Source: Anaerolineaceae bacterium | GTDB taxonomy: Bacteria > Chloroflexota > Anaerolineae > Anaerolineales > Anaerolineaceae | Reading direction: 5' to 3' | Assembly: GCA_011620505.1 (NCBI GenBank) | Contig: WOZA01000128.1 | Location: 1-10,582, forward strand | Length of the DNA: 10,582 bases | Shown: one piece after another, positions 1-6,433 of the stretch | Numbering within the stretch: position 1 is the first letter of the stretch | Layout of the letters: each line of letters opens with the position of its first letter | Position numbers and translations under genes: made by a program | The notes under the pieces: model-generated | Database searches by the model: none | Seen by the model: only the letters and a program-made list of their open reading frames with translations | Told to the model about the DNA's origin: nothing

Positions 1-10
1 AAAATTGGGG

Positions 11-838
11 CTATTGATCAATCGTTCCGAACAGGAATGTCAACGGGATGTGGACCCGGTTCTTCCAAGCGGTGGTTGTATGATCCTCGCCGGCAAAGTA
101 CCAACTGGCAAAGTCCTTACCTTCGCGGTAGCCTTTTTGGCGCAGGAGGGCATCTACTTTGGTTTGCCAGGGCTCGTACTCAAAGTCAAGCCCCTCGCTG
201 CCATAGTCAAAGTAAAGTTTATGCTGACCGGGTGAGGGGAGGTGCTCATCGAGGTAGGCCAGCATTCCGTCCCCAACAGCCGGCCAGTGTGTGGAAAGGC
301 AGGCAGCTTTTCCGAACGTTTCGGGGTTCTCGCACAAAGCATAAAGCGAAATCAATCCGCCCAGGCTGGACCCCATCACGGCAGTGTTTTGCGGATCGGT
401 AAGGGTACGGTAGCGACTGTCGATGGCTGGCTTAAGGGTGCTGGTCATCCACTCGAGGTAGAGGTCGGAGATTAAATTGCTTGTGGATGTCTTTCCAACA
501 AGGCTGTTTTCTGCGGACACATCAGACTCGCCCAAGTCGCTCAGCGCTTTAGCTGGCAGGTAATCGCCTGCACGGTTGAGGGTGCTGGAGATGGCAACAA
601 CGATCGGCGGAAAGATTTTTTCTTCTGCCGCAAGGCGCGAGATAGCCCGGTGGATTTCCCAGCCTGGAATCCCTTTCTTCCAACTATCGAAAACAGTTTG
701 CCCGTCCTGCATGTACAGAACCGGGAAAGACTGGTTTGGATTAGCGTTGTAAGCTTCCGGCAGCCAAACATCCACCCGTCTGCGATTGAGTCCAGGAATA
801 TTGAGGTCTCGATGCGTTTCCAACTCTGCTTTGTTCAT
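11..838 (-). CDS. Esterase-D-like alpha/beta hydrolase
   Basis: This 275-residue protein looks like a member of the putative esterase (esterase D/enterochelin esterase-like) branch of alpha/beta hydrolases. It probably hydrolyses an ester or related bond on a small molecule; the substrate cannot be read from the sequence. What is visible: an N-terminal strand region RRVDVWLPEAY (about 20-30), the family-typical PVLYMQDGQTVFD (about 39-51, usually LYLLDGQ in relatives), a nucleophile elbow GSSLGG with Ser158, an acidic stretch around 211-221 (YFDYGSEGLD) likely to carry the catalytic acid, and the catalytic His in EDH at 253. No signal peptide or membrane helix is evident, so it is probably cytoplasmic. 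The ATG at 838 has only a weak AGG 7 bases upstream, but a TATAAT box on the same strand lies at 858-863. It is divergent from the membrane protein at 901. The stop codon (TAG) is inside the window, so the gene is complete. Confidence 0.88.
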   Translation of the reverse strand: MNKAELETHRDLNIPGLNRRRVDVWLPEAYNANPNQSFPVLYMQDGQTVFDSWKKGIPGWEIHRAISRLAAEEKIFPPIVVAISSTLNRAGDYLPAKALSDLGESDVSAENSLVGKTSTSNLISDLYLEWMTSTLKPAIDSRYRTLTDPQNTAVMGSSLGGLISLYALCENPETFGKAACLSTHWPAVGDGMLAYLDEHLPSPGQHKLYFDYGSEGLDFEYEPWQTKVDALLRQKGYREGKDFASWYFAGEDHTTTAWKNRVHIPLTFLFGTIDQ

Positions 839-857
839 GGCTGTGCCTATGGAGAAA

Positions 858-873
858 ATTATACGAGTATAAT
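858..873. promoter_or_regulatory. Symmetrical divergent promoter (two back-to-back -10 boxes)
   Basis: The sequence ATTATAC-GA-GTATAAT is a perfect inverted repeat with 7-base arms and a 2-base centre. Read on the plus strand it gives TATAAT at 868-873, 27 bases before the ATG at 901. Read on the minus strand it gives TATAAT at 863-858, 19 bases before the ATG at 838. Matches to -35 at the expected distance are weak on both strands (TTGGAT at 887-882 on minus). The -10 boxes are consensus; the assignment of transcription starts (about 880 on plus, about 851 on minus) is inferred. Confidence 0.6.
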
Positions 874-900
874 GATAGATAATCCAAACAGAGGTTTTGC

Positions 901-1491
901 ATGAAAAGTTATCGTTTAGATCCGGAAAAACTGAAAGAACAAAAGCGCAACATCATTTTGATGTATAGTATCACCCTGGTAGTTTTGTTGGTTTTGAATT
1001 TCTTCTTGTATCGAGGCAGGGGGGTAAACACCAACACTTTTTTGATGTTCGGATTGATTGTGGTGATGTTTGCATTTTTTGGATGGAATGCCATAAGGCA
1101 GCGCCAAACAATCTGGGATCAATATGAATTAACCGTAGACGAAACGGGTATCAGGCAAAAGCAGCCAAAAGCCGCCGAAATATTTCTGCCTCGTGTCGAA
1201 ATCACGGACGCGAAAGAATCCAAGTATGGATTGACATTGATGGTCAAAGACAAGCAACCTGTGATGGGGATCCCGAAACTGCTCGCTTCAGCAGACTATG
1301 AGGAGATCAAGGCGATTGTGAATGGCTGGCTGCGGGACGTAAAACCGGTCGTGCTGGACGTAAAAGTCGTCGACGATGTGCAAGCTGCCCTGCCGGCTGA
1401 CGAGATAAAAGTAGAGCCTGAAGGGGAATCTGAGGATCAGCCTGTTGAGTCACCTGAAGACCGGCAACCTCCTGAATCGCCAGACGCTTAA
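901..1491 (+). CDS. Two-helix membrane protein with PH-like domain, unknown function
   Basis: I do not recognise a named family for this 196-residue protein. It begins with a short charged segment (KLKEQKR). Two predicted transmembrane helices follow, at roughly 18-37 and 46-65, separated by a short basic loop (YRGRG). After them comes a cytosolic-looking region of about 75 residues beginning YELTVDETGIRQKQ, rich in alternating strands and ending in a helix (SADYEEIKAIVNGWL). This layout resembles bacterial PH-like/YcxB-type proteins, in which two helices are followed by a PH fold, but the resemblance is topological only. The C-terminal 45 residues are strongly acidic and Pro-rich and are probably disordered. 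The ATG has AGAGG at 890-894 with 6-base spacing and a TATAAT at 868-873. The gene is single, divergent from the esterase, and ends before a shared terminator. The first half is visibly more A/T-rich than its neighbours, partly because of the membrane helices. Confidence 0.8.
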   Translation: MKSYRLDPEKLKEQKRNIILMYSITLVVLLVLNFFLYRGRGVNTNTFLMFGLIVVMFAFFGWNAIRQRQTIWDQYELTVDETGIRQKQPKAAEIFLPRVEITDAKESKYGLTLMVKDKQPVMGIPKLLASADYEEIKAIVNGWLRDVKPVVLDVKVVDDVQAALPADEIKVEPEGESEDQPVESPEDRQPPESPDA

Positions 1492-1507
1492 AGAATTCCT
1501 AACTGAT

Positions 1508-1538
1508 AAAAAGCCCGAAGTCATTCTCCGGGCTTTTT
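1508..1538. terminator. Bidirectional intrinsic terminator
   Basis: AAAAAGCCCG at 1508-1517 can pair with CGGGCTTTTT at 1529-1538, giving a 10-bp stem with an 11-base loop, followed by a T run on the plus strand and (through the A run at 1508-1512) on the minus strand. It lies between the convergent genes ending at 1491 (plus) and 1538 (minus), so it should stop transcription from both sides. The stem abuts and touches the TAA stop codon (1540-1538) of the acetyltransferase gene. Confidence 0.88.
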
Positions 1539-2080
1539 TATAGTTTTTTGATCATCTTCCAGGCTGGTTCATGGCAGGTCTGCCAGTGCCCATACTGATC
1601 CGGGTAACGCCAGGTACCGGGATCAGAACCGATTATCCGATATCCGTGTCTTTCATACATCCGGCGTGCCATGGAATTAGTACGCGCCACGTTCAACCTC
1701 AGGAATCGGAAGCCTCTTTCCCGCAAAAATCCCTCCATCATTTCAAGCATAAAACCGCCCAGTCCCTGGTCGCGATAAGCCGGCTTAACGCGAAATGAAA
1801 AGAGGTAAGCCTGGAAAACCCCATCAGCAAGTTCATGCTGACGTGAGAGCAGCAGCAAAAACACCTGACCAACTATCTCCGCGTTGGCGTTCTCAGCTAT
1901 CCAAATCAGGGTATTTCCACTGAGGCTGTTCTCATAATGTTGTTGGTAAAGTTTGCGAAAATGGGCATATTCCCCGTCCCATTCCAGACCTGGCAAATCG
2001 GCCTTTTCCAGCGGGCGAATGTGAATCTGCTCACCAGAGGGCATGGTGTAATCAGCCTCGAGTGTGGCGGTGTGGTTCAT
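1538..2080 (-). CDS. GNAT-family N-acetyltransferase
   Basis: This 180-residue protein has the Gcn5-related N-acetyltransferase fold and should move an acetyl group from acetyl-CoA to an amine. The acceptor is unknown. The early strand IHIRPLEKADLPGLE (about 19-33) is typical of the family. The acetyl-CoA pyrophosphate-binding loop is RDQGLGG (103-109), following the strand AYLFSFRVKP. The motif B region reads LRLNVARTNSMARRMYERHGYRIIG (about 127-151), with the usual N...A...Y..xGF/Y pattern. It fills the whole normal GNAT length, with no extra domain. The ATG at 2080 overlaps the stop of the upstream nucleotidyltransferase gene as ATGA, so its translation is probably coupled to that gene, and the AAAAAG just before it offers only a weak ribosome binding site. 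It is the last gene of the minus-strand operon, and the terminator begins at its stop codon. A link to tRNA or protein-N-terminus modification cannot be concluded. Confidence 0.9.
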   Translation of the reverse strand: MNHTATLEADYTMPSGEQIHIRPLEKADLPGLEWDGEYAHFRKLYQQHYENSLSGNTLIWIAENANAEIVGQVFLLLLSRQHELADGVFQAYLFSFRVKPAYRDQGLGGFMLEMMEGFLRERGFRFLRLNVARTNSMARRMYERHGYRIIGSDPGTWRYPDQYGHWQTCHEPAWKMIKKL

Positions 2081-4716
2081 TCTTTTTCCAGCAATTTTTG
2101 TAAGAGAACTTTTTCTTCCACTTCAGACTTTACCTGACCATCCAGCCAGGCTTGTTTGAGCGCGCTCAGGATGGCCGCATAGCGGGGAGATGGAGGCAAG
2201 CCGAGGGCTTGCAGGTCCTTACCAGTCGTGAATGGGCGGACATGCCTGTACTCATCCTGGTAGATTTGCAGGATCTGGCGTAAATCTGGTTTTTCGCAGG
2301 TGGCAAGTATCGAACGGATAGGGATGGCATGGAAGCCTTCGAGTTTCTGAGTGATCTGACTGGGGCGTTGCCCCTGCAATATGGGCAGCAATTGCTCCAA
2401 TGCCCGGGTTTGTTCGATCCAGCCAAGCAACTTCGTGGAAAGGCGCAAGCGCCGACCAACAGCCTGCAAGGCTTCAGGATTCAAATCCTGCAGCCACAGA
2501 CACCAAATTATCTGCAGCTTTTCTTCCGGGGTGACCTTCATGTCTGCTTTTGAGAGTGCCGTCAGCCCACGTGCCAGGCGATCAATGGACGGATCGTCCC
2601 AGGGCAGCGCGGGATGAATAGCGGCTAATATGCCCAGCAAACCAAGCTGCCTGATCATCTCTGGTGCTTTGCTTTCGTTAAAGATTAGCTCAAATTCATG
2701 TGTCAGCCGTGCGCCGCTGATTTCGGCCAGCAGTGGCAGGCTGCCTTCTATCAGGCTAAGGGTCTGGGGTTCAATATCAAAATTGAAGCGGGTGGCGAAG
2801 CGGACTGCCCTGAGCATACGTGTGGCATCATCCACGAATGATAAAGCATGTAACACGCGAATTTTTTTCTGCTGAAGGTCGCTGTAGCCACCCCAAAAGT
2901 CAAAAATTTTGCCGAAATAACTTCCGTCCAGCCTCAGAGCGAGGGTGTTGATGGTGAAATCCCGGCGATGAAGATCCATTTTGATGCTGCTGCGTTCCAC
3001 CACGGGCAGGGCGGCGGGCTTGTTGTAGAACTCAGTACGGGCAGTGATCAGGTCAAGGTGCTCAGGGAGGTCAGCCCTGCTAAAACCCTCCGTTTGGTTG
3101 CCTTTAAGCGCAGCTTCCAGGCTCTCCTGGTTCAGGATCCACTTGGCTGTGCCGAAGCGTTTATGCGCCACCACCCGTCCGCCAAATTGTCGGGCGAGGT
3201 GTTCAGCAAACATCATTGCGTCCCCTTCGATCACGACGTCAAAATCCTGACTTGGCAATTGCAGCAATAGATCGCGCACAAATCCCCCGACGATGAAGGC
3301 TTGCACGCCTTGCTCGTATGCTTCATCTGCAATTACGTGGAGCAGAGCCTTGCGGGCGGGCGGAAGTGCTTCAGAGAGCATATCAGCGATCTCATTTTGC
3401 GTGGGCAGCTCATCATCATTGTTAAGGGTACTGATCAGGTCAGTGCGTGTGACAATGCCGATGATTTCATTCGACTCAGGATCCAGAACCGGCACTTGTC
3501 CCCAGGTGCTCGTCGCCATGCGTTCCTTGAGTTTTGAGATTGGATCATCCGGATAGACGCTGACCGAGCCGGCAGTCATCAGATCTCCAGCGGTTTTGTT
3601 GAGGTTGTGAGCAATCGCGCGATCCACATTTCGGCGGGTGAGCAGCCCTACCAGCTGTTTGTTCTCAACCACCGGATAGCCTTCAAATCCATAGCGTTTC
3701 ATCAACTCAGCCGCCTCTGCCGCGCTGATATCCGGGCTGAGCGTCAGAGGGTTCTTCGACATCATCTGCCCCACTTTGATGCTGGGAGTGACAATTTCCG
3801 GGAGAGTTTCGATCACGCGGCGTGTCACCTCGGACAATTGAGTTTCAGTGATTTTCGCATTCGAACGCCCTTCTTCGCGAATCAGTGCAGAAGAAGCCCG
3901 CTTGTGACCTCCACCTCCGAAACGAATTGCCAGTTGTGCCATATCCACGTTATCGGTGGTGGAACGGGCTACCAGGCGAATTCCCTGGCGGGTGGAGACC
4001 AACAAAACCAGTCCGTCGGGGGTGAGGAATTCGCGCATTTTATGCGCCACGGTAGAGATTTCATCATCCAGGTCGTTGGCAATTGCCTTTGCCACCAAAA
4101 TGCTATACCCTTCGATGTCCAACTGAACCAGGTCTTTCAACAGGCGGTCGTAAAGCTGCTGTTGTGCGTTAGACAGGGGTGGATTGAGGTAGACAGAGGC
4201 TATGTTGAGGTCGGCACCTTGCTCGAGCAGGAAGGCAACGGCGCGGGCATCCCGCGCGGTCGTGCAGCTGTAGGTCAGGGATCCCGTATCTTCATAGATG
4301 CCAAGCAGCATCAGAGTAGCTTCGATCGGTGTCAGTGCCAGATTCAATTCACGCAATTTCTCGACTAGAATCGTGGTGCACGCACCAGTGAGGTGCAGCT
4401 CAACCTGCCAGTCTGGGGGAATTTGAACCTTGCGGGGATGGTGATCGAGCACAGAGACCTTGGTCTGCTCATTCATGCCGCGCAATGTCACCAGGGATTG
4501 CGTATCCACCAGGAAAACGCTATTAATAGTTTCGTGAGGAAGCGCCTGGTAATCCGAAAAGGGCAAATCATTGGCATAGCGCCTCAGGAAAGCTTTGCCA
4601 TTGCGGTTGATCTGGCGCGGGAGCAAAGCGATGGCTTCAGGTCGCAGTAAATGCGCCCCCAGCATCGAGGCGAGACCGTCGAGGTCAGTTTGTTCGTGCG
4701 TCAGAATCAGGTCCAT
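2077..4716 (-). CDS. DHH-CBS-CBS-tRNA nucleotidyltransferase fusion (A- or CCA-adding)
   Basis: An 879-residue fusion expected to build or repair the 3' CCA end of tRNA. Domains in order: (1) DHH phosphoesterase (about 1-200) with HEQTDLDGLAS at 7-17, VDTQ at 70-73, DHH at 91-93 and YEDTG at 141-145; (2) DHHA1-type substrate domain ending RFGGGGHKRAS (265-275); (3) two CBS domains (about 313-370 and 376-434), usually adenosyl-nucleotide sensors; (4) a class II nucleotidyltransferase head with VGGFVRD (476-482), the metal-binding D491-F-D493, RRDFTIN (584-590) and DATRMLRAVRFATRF (630-644), then helical neck and tail. All key residues of both enzymes appear intact. The same architecture is known in Aquifex, where it is the A-adding partner of a separate CC-adding enzyme. 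I chose ATG 4716 because MDLILTH is the usual family start; an in-frame TTG at 4728 is possible. Neither has a good ribosome binding site. It follows the serine hydrolase stop by 24 bases and overlaps the acetyltransferase start. Confidence 0.93.
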   Translation of the reverse strand: MDLILTHEQTDLDGLASMLGAHLLRPEAIALLPRQINRNGKAFLRRYANDLPFSDYQALPHETINSVFLVDTQSLVTLRGMNEQTKVSVLDHHPRKVQIPPDWQVELHLTGACTTILVEKLRELNLALTPIEATLMLLGIYEDTGSLTYSCTTARDARAVAFLLEQGADLNIASVYLNPPLSNAQQQLYDRLLKDLVQLDIEGYSILVAKAIANDLDDEISTVAHKMREFLTPDGLVLLVSTRQGIRLVARSTTDNVDMAQLAIRFGGGGHKRASSALIREEGRSNAKITETQLSEVTRRVIETLPEIVTPSIKVGQMMSKNPLTLSPDISAAEAAELMKRYGFEGYPVVENKQLVGLLTRRNVDRAIAHNLNKTAGDLMTAGSVSVYPDDPISKLKERMATSTWGQVPVLDPESNEIIGIVTRTDLISTLNNDDELPTQNEIADMLSEALPPARKALLHVIADEAYEQGVQAFIVGGFVRDLLLQLPSQDFDVVIEGDAMMFAEHLARQFGGRVVAHKRFGTAKWILNQESLEAALKGNQTEGFSRADLPEHLDLITARTEFYNKPAALPVVERSSIKMDLHRRDFTINTLALRLDGSYFGKIFDFWGGYSDLQQKKIRVLHALSFVDDATRMLRAVRFATRFNFDIEPQTLSLIEGSLPLLAEISGARLTHEFELIFNESKAPEMIRQLGLLGILAAIHPALPWDDPSIDRLARGLTALSKADMKVTPEEKLQIIWCLWLQDLNPEALQAVGRRLRLSTKLLGWIEQTRALEQLLPILQGQRPSQITQKLEGFHAIPIRSILATCEKPDLRQILQIYQDEYRHVRPFTTGKDLQALGLPPSPRYAAILSALKQAWLDGQVKSEVEEKVLLQKLLEKE

Positions 4717-4740
4717 TGTTATGCCCAAAACCCAGTTGAT

Positions 4741-6261
4741 TTAGTTTTCACCATACCAGGCAGCCTGGTGTTCAGGGTTATAAGCATTATAAATGGATTG
4801 AGAGAGCTTGGCAAAAAGCTGGTTAGCTGTGTCGTAAAGGAATTGTTCTTCGGTATGGGCGAAAATGACTAAAACATAATCCCCACCAGGGGTATAGACC
4901 ACCGCTGAATCGCTGATGGTGTGGATCAGCCCATCGAGGTCATTTGTCCAGCCATGTTTATGGGCGGCGCGTCCCTCGGGAGGGAGACCCGCTTCAATCA
5001 GGGCATGGATGCGGTTCTCAAGCAGGTAATTGAGCATTTGCTGACACTCCGATGCCGTCACCTGACCGTCGAATATGAGCTCGTTCTGATTAGCGCAGCG
5101 ATAGATCTTCCAGAGGAGATCGCCGGTTTCAGAAGGTACAGTTTGATTATAAAAATCGGGGTCAAGGAAAATATCTCGGCGTTGGTTGGCAGGGGTGGTG
5201 ATGCTTTCGAGCAGGGGCGAACCCGGCTCAAAATAACCTGCCAGAAACGTATTCTGATAGCCTAGCTCGCGCAAGTCGGCAGTGACCATGAGAGGTCCTG
5301 AATCGTTATCCAGGTAAGCTTTCATCAACCCATCCGCTGGCGGGTTAAGCGACTCAGCAATCATCTGGAACATCCAGTTGCTCGCTTGGGAAGGGAGGGG
5401 TTCCTCCAGGCGGCGCATGACGGAGACCATGATGGGAATTTTGATCGTACTTGCGGCAGAATACGCTACATCCGGGGTCACCGCCTGATTCGCGCGCAGC
5501 GCGATGTGCATAACCTCACCGCTGGTGAAGTCGCGCTGGTAAATCTCGATCAAGCCGTTGAAATTTTCAAGCTGGATGGTCTGCTTCAAGAAAATTTCAA
5601 GATTTGCACGATCCAGCGGCAGGGCTGGGATTTCCTGGACGTCCAGCGTCACGATGCGCTGGTCAGGTGAGAGCAAGGCAGCCTGGATATCTTCTGCGGT
5701 TGCGGGTAACGATCGCAGCGCATATCCAGCCTGCCCTGGCTGGTAATTGGTGCTGTAAAGGATCGGCAGGGTGGCGGTGGCGGGTTGATCGTAGCGCTGG
5801 GAAATGACCTGCTCCAGGGTTGTTTGAATCTGATTTAGGTCAATCTCAGCGATCAAAGGGTTGTCCGACGGGCTGGAAACCTCGGTCTTGCCCCAAAGAT
5901 GCTTCACCCAGGATCTTTTCGGCAGGTGTTCATCGATTTGAGAAAGAGTTGCGGAATAGTCGGGTTTGAAGCCCAGTTCTGTTGGAGAGAATTGAAGGCG
6001 CGCTTGGCGATAGCGCAGTTCAACCGGCACTGAAAAAGCTTCCGCAAGCCGTGCTTCTGCCTGCGACCGGTCAAGCCCCCCCAATGGAATTCCAGCCACA
6101 CTCACCCCATGGGGATAAACAGCCTGAGGTTGTTGAAAATGGACATAATCGACAACTGCGATAATAAGCGCGAGCAGGAGGAATAAGCCGCCAAAAACTG
6201 CTGGCAGCCAACGCAAGGAGTGAGATCTTTTTCGCTGGGGAGAGTAGCGCGATCGGTTCAT
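4741..6261 (-). CDS. Membrane-anchored serine hydrolase (class A beta-lactamase-like) with peptidoglycan-binding-like N terminus
   Basis: A 506-residue protein with a basic N terminus, a single membrane helix at about 18-38 (LPAVFGGLFLLLALIIAVV) and the rest presumably outside the cell membrane. The stretch 50-150, opening YPHGVSVAGIPLGGLDRSQAEARL, resembles the PG_binding_4 domain found in VanW/YoaR-type cell-wall proteins, and a second related segment may follow to about 210. The C-terminal half (about 235-490) is a penicillin-recognising fold: the SxxK motif is S271-T-I-K274, and the third-strand motif is K435-H-G in place of KTG. The SDN position seems to be occupied by DND/NDS at about 318-321 (LDNDSG). 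It may act as a carboxypeptidase, transpeptidase-like or beta-lactamase enzyme on peptidoglycan or drugs; the sequence does not decide. ATG 6261 is chosen because it directly precedes the basic/TM signal; the open frame extends to 6369 but that extra part looks non-coding. First gene of the minus-strand operon. Confidence 0.85.
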   Translation of the reverse strand: MNRSRYSPQRKRSHSLRWLPAVFGGLFLLLALIIAVVDYVHFQQPQAVYPHGVSVAGIPLGGLDRSQAEARLAEAFSVPVELRYRQARLQFSPTELGFKPDYSATLSQIDEHLPKRSWVKHLWGKTEVSSPSDNPLIAEIDLNQIQTTLEQVISQRYDQPATATLPILYSTNYQPGQAGYALRSLPATAEDIQAALLSPDQRIVTLDVQEIPALPLDRANLEIFLKQTIQLENFNGLIEIYQRDFTSGEVMHIALRANQAVTPDVAYSAASTIKIPIMVSVMRRLEEPLPSQASNWMFQMIAESLNPPADGLMKAYLDNDSGPLMVTADLRELGYQNTFLAGYFEPGSPLLESITTPANQRRDIFLDPDFYNQTVPSETGDLLWKIYRCANQNELIFDGQVTASECQQMLNYLLENRIHALIEAGLPPEGRAAHKHGWTNDLDGLIHTISDSAVVYTPGGDYVLVIFAHTEEQFLYDTANQLFAKLSQSIYNAYNPEHQAAWYGEN

Positions 6262-6278
6262 GAGCTTGATTTTACCAT
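6258..6278 (-). other. Possible six-codon leader ORF coupled to the serine hydrolase
   Basis: On the minus strand GGAGG (6291-6287) lies 8 bases before ATG 6278. That ATG opens the frame MVKSSS and ends in TGA at 6260-6258, which overlaps the serine hydrolase start as ATGA. The hydrolase ATG itself has no ribosome binding site at a normal distance, since this GGAGG is 25 bases away. This is a short pattern that could occur by chance, and it competes with the leaderless explanation given for 6269-6277. Confidence 0.25.
6269..6277 (-). promoter_or_regulatory. Possible extended -10 (TGGTAAAAT) for leaderless serine hydrolase mRNA
   Basis: On the minus strand TGG-TAAAAT (6277-6269) fits an extended -10 (TGn before TAnAAT). 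It ends 7 bases before the ATG at 6261, so transcription would begin at or next to the start codon. A second candidate, TAGAAT at 6298-6293, would start transcription near 6286. No good -35 box is seen for either. Confidence 0.35.
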
Positions 6279-6359
6279 TGTGGCAGCCTCCAATTCTAAT
6301 CGCCGTTTTCGGATGTCCGATAAGCTCAGAAGAATCCATTCGGAAGATTACGGCACAGC

Positions 6360-6370
6360 CGTGTGACACG
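6360..6370. repeat. Small palindrome CGTGT-G-ACACG, possible operator
   Basis: A perfect inverted repeat with 5-base arms and a 1-base centre lies 25 bases upstream of the TATAAT box at 6396. It is flanked by an overlapping CACA-GCCG-TGTG symmetry at 6354-6365. It is in the divergent gap between the serine hydrolase and the alpha/beta hydrolase, where a regulator could act on either gene. It is short, and no regulator is identified. Confidence 0.2.
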
Positions 6371-6395
6371 TTAAACTTCTTGGGATGTTCTCATA

Positions 6396-6401
6396 TATAA
6401 T
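6396..6401 (+). promoter_or_regulatory. Consensus -10 box (TATAAT) for the alpha/beta hydrolase gene
   Basis: TATAAT at 6396-6401 lies 32 bases before the chosen ATG at 6434 and would place the transcription start near 6408. No clear -35 box is seen at 16-18 bases upstream (AAACTT at 6373-6378 is poor). Confidence 0.5.
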
Positions 6402-6406
6402 TGAAA

Positions 6407-6432
6407 CAGACCACAAAAGAAATGGAGGTCTG
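6407..6432 (+). promoter_or_regulatory. Leader hairpin overlapping the ribosome binding site
   Basis: CAGACC (6407-6412) is perfectly complementary to GGTCTG (6427-6432), with a 14-base loop. The GGAGG ribosome binding site at 6424-6428 lies across the loop and the 3' arm, and the stem ends one base before the ATG at 6434. The 5' arm begins about where transcription would start. The hairpin may limit ribosome access or protect the 5' end; this is inferred from base pairing alone. Confidence 0.4.
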
Positions 6433-6433
6433 G

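Noticed and set aside
37..475. Several plus-strand open frames of 76-121 codons at the left edge
   Set aside because: All are antisense to the esterase gene, whose catalytic motifs are in the minus frame. None has a domain.
3607..4368. 253-codon plus-strand open frame
   Set aside because: It is antisense to the DHH and CBS domains of the fusion protein, which carry intact motifs. No ribosome binding site or recognisable domain is visible in the plus frame.
6262..6369. N-terminal extension of the serine hydrolase up to 6369
   Set aside because: The 36 extra residues have no ribosome binding site, include an unlikely Cys/His/Gly mix, and would bury the basic-plus-helix membrane anchor. ATG 6261 gives the normal layout.
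6401..6433. Longer start of the alpha/beta hydrolase at 6401 (TTG) or 6422 (ATG)
   Set aside because: The TTG overlaps the TATAAT box and the ATG at 6422 overlaps the GGAGG. ATG 6434 has that GGAGG at normal spacing.
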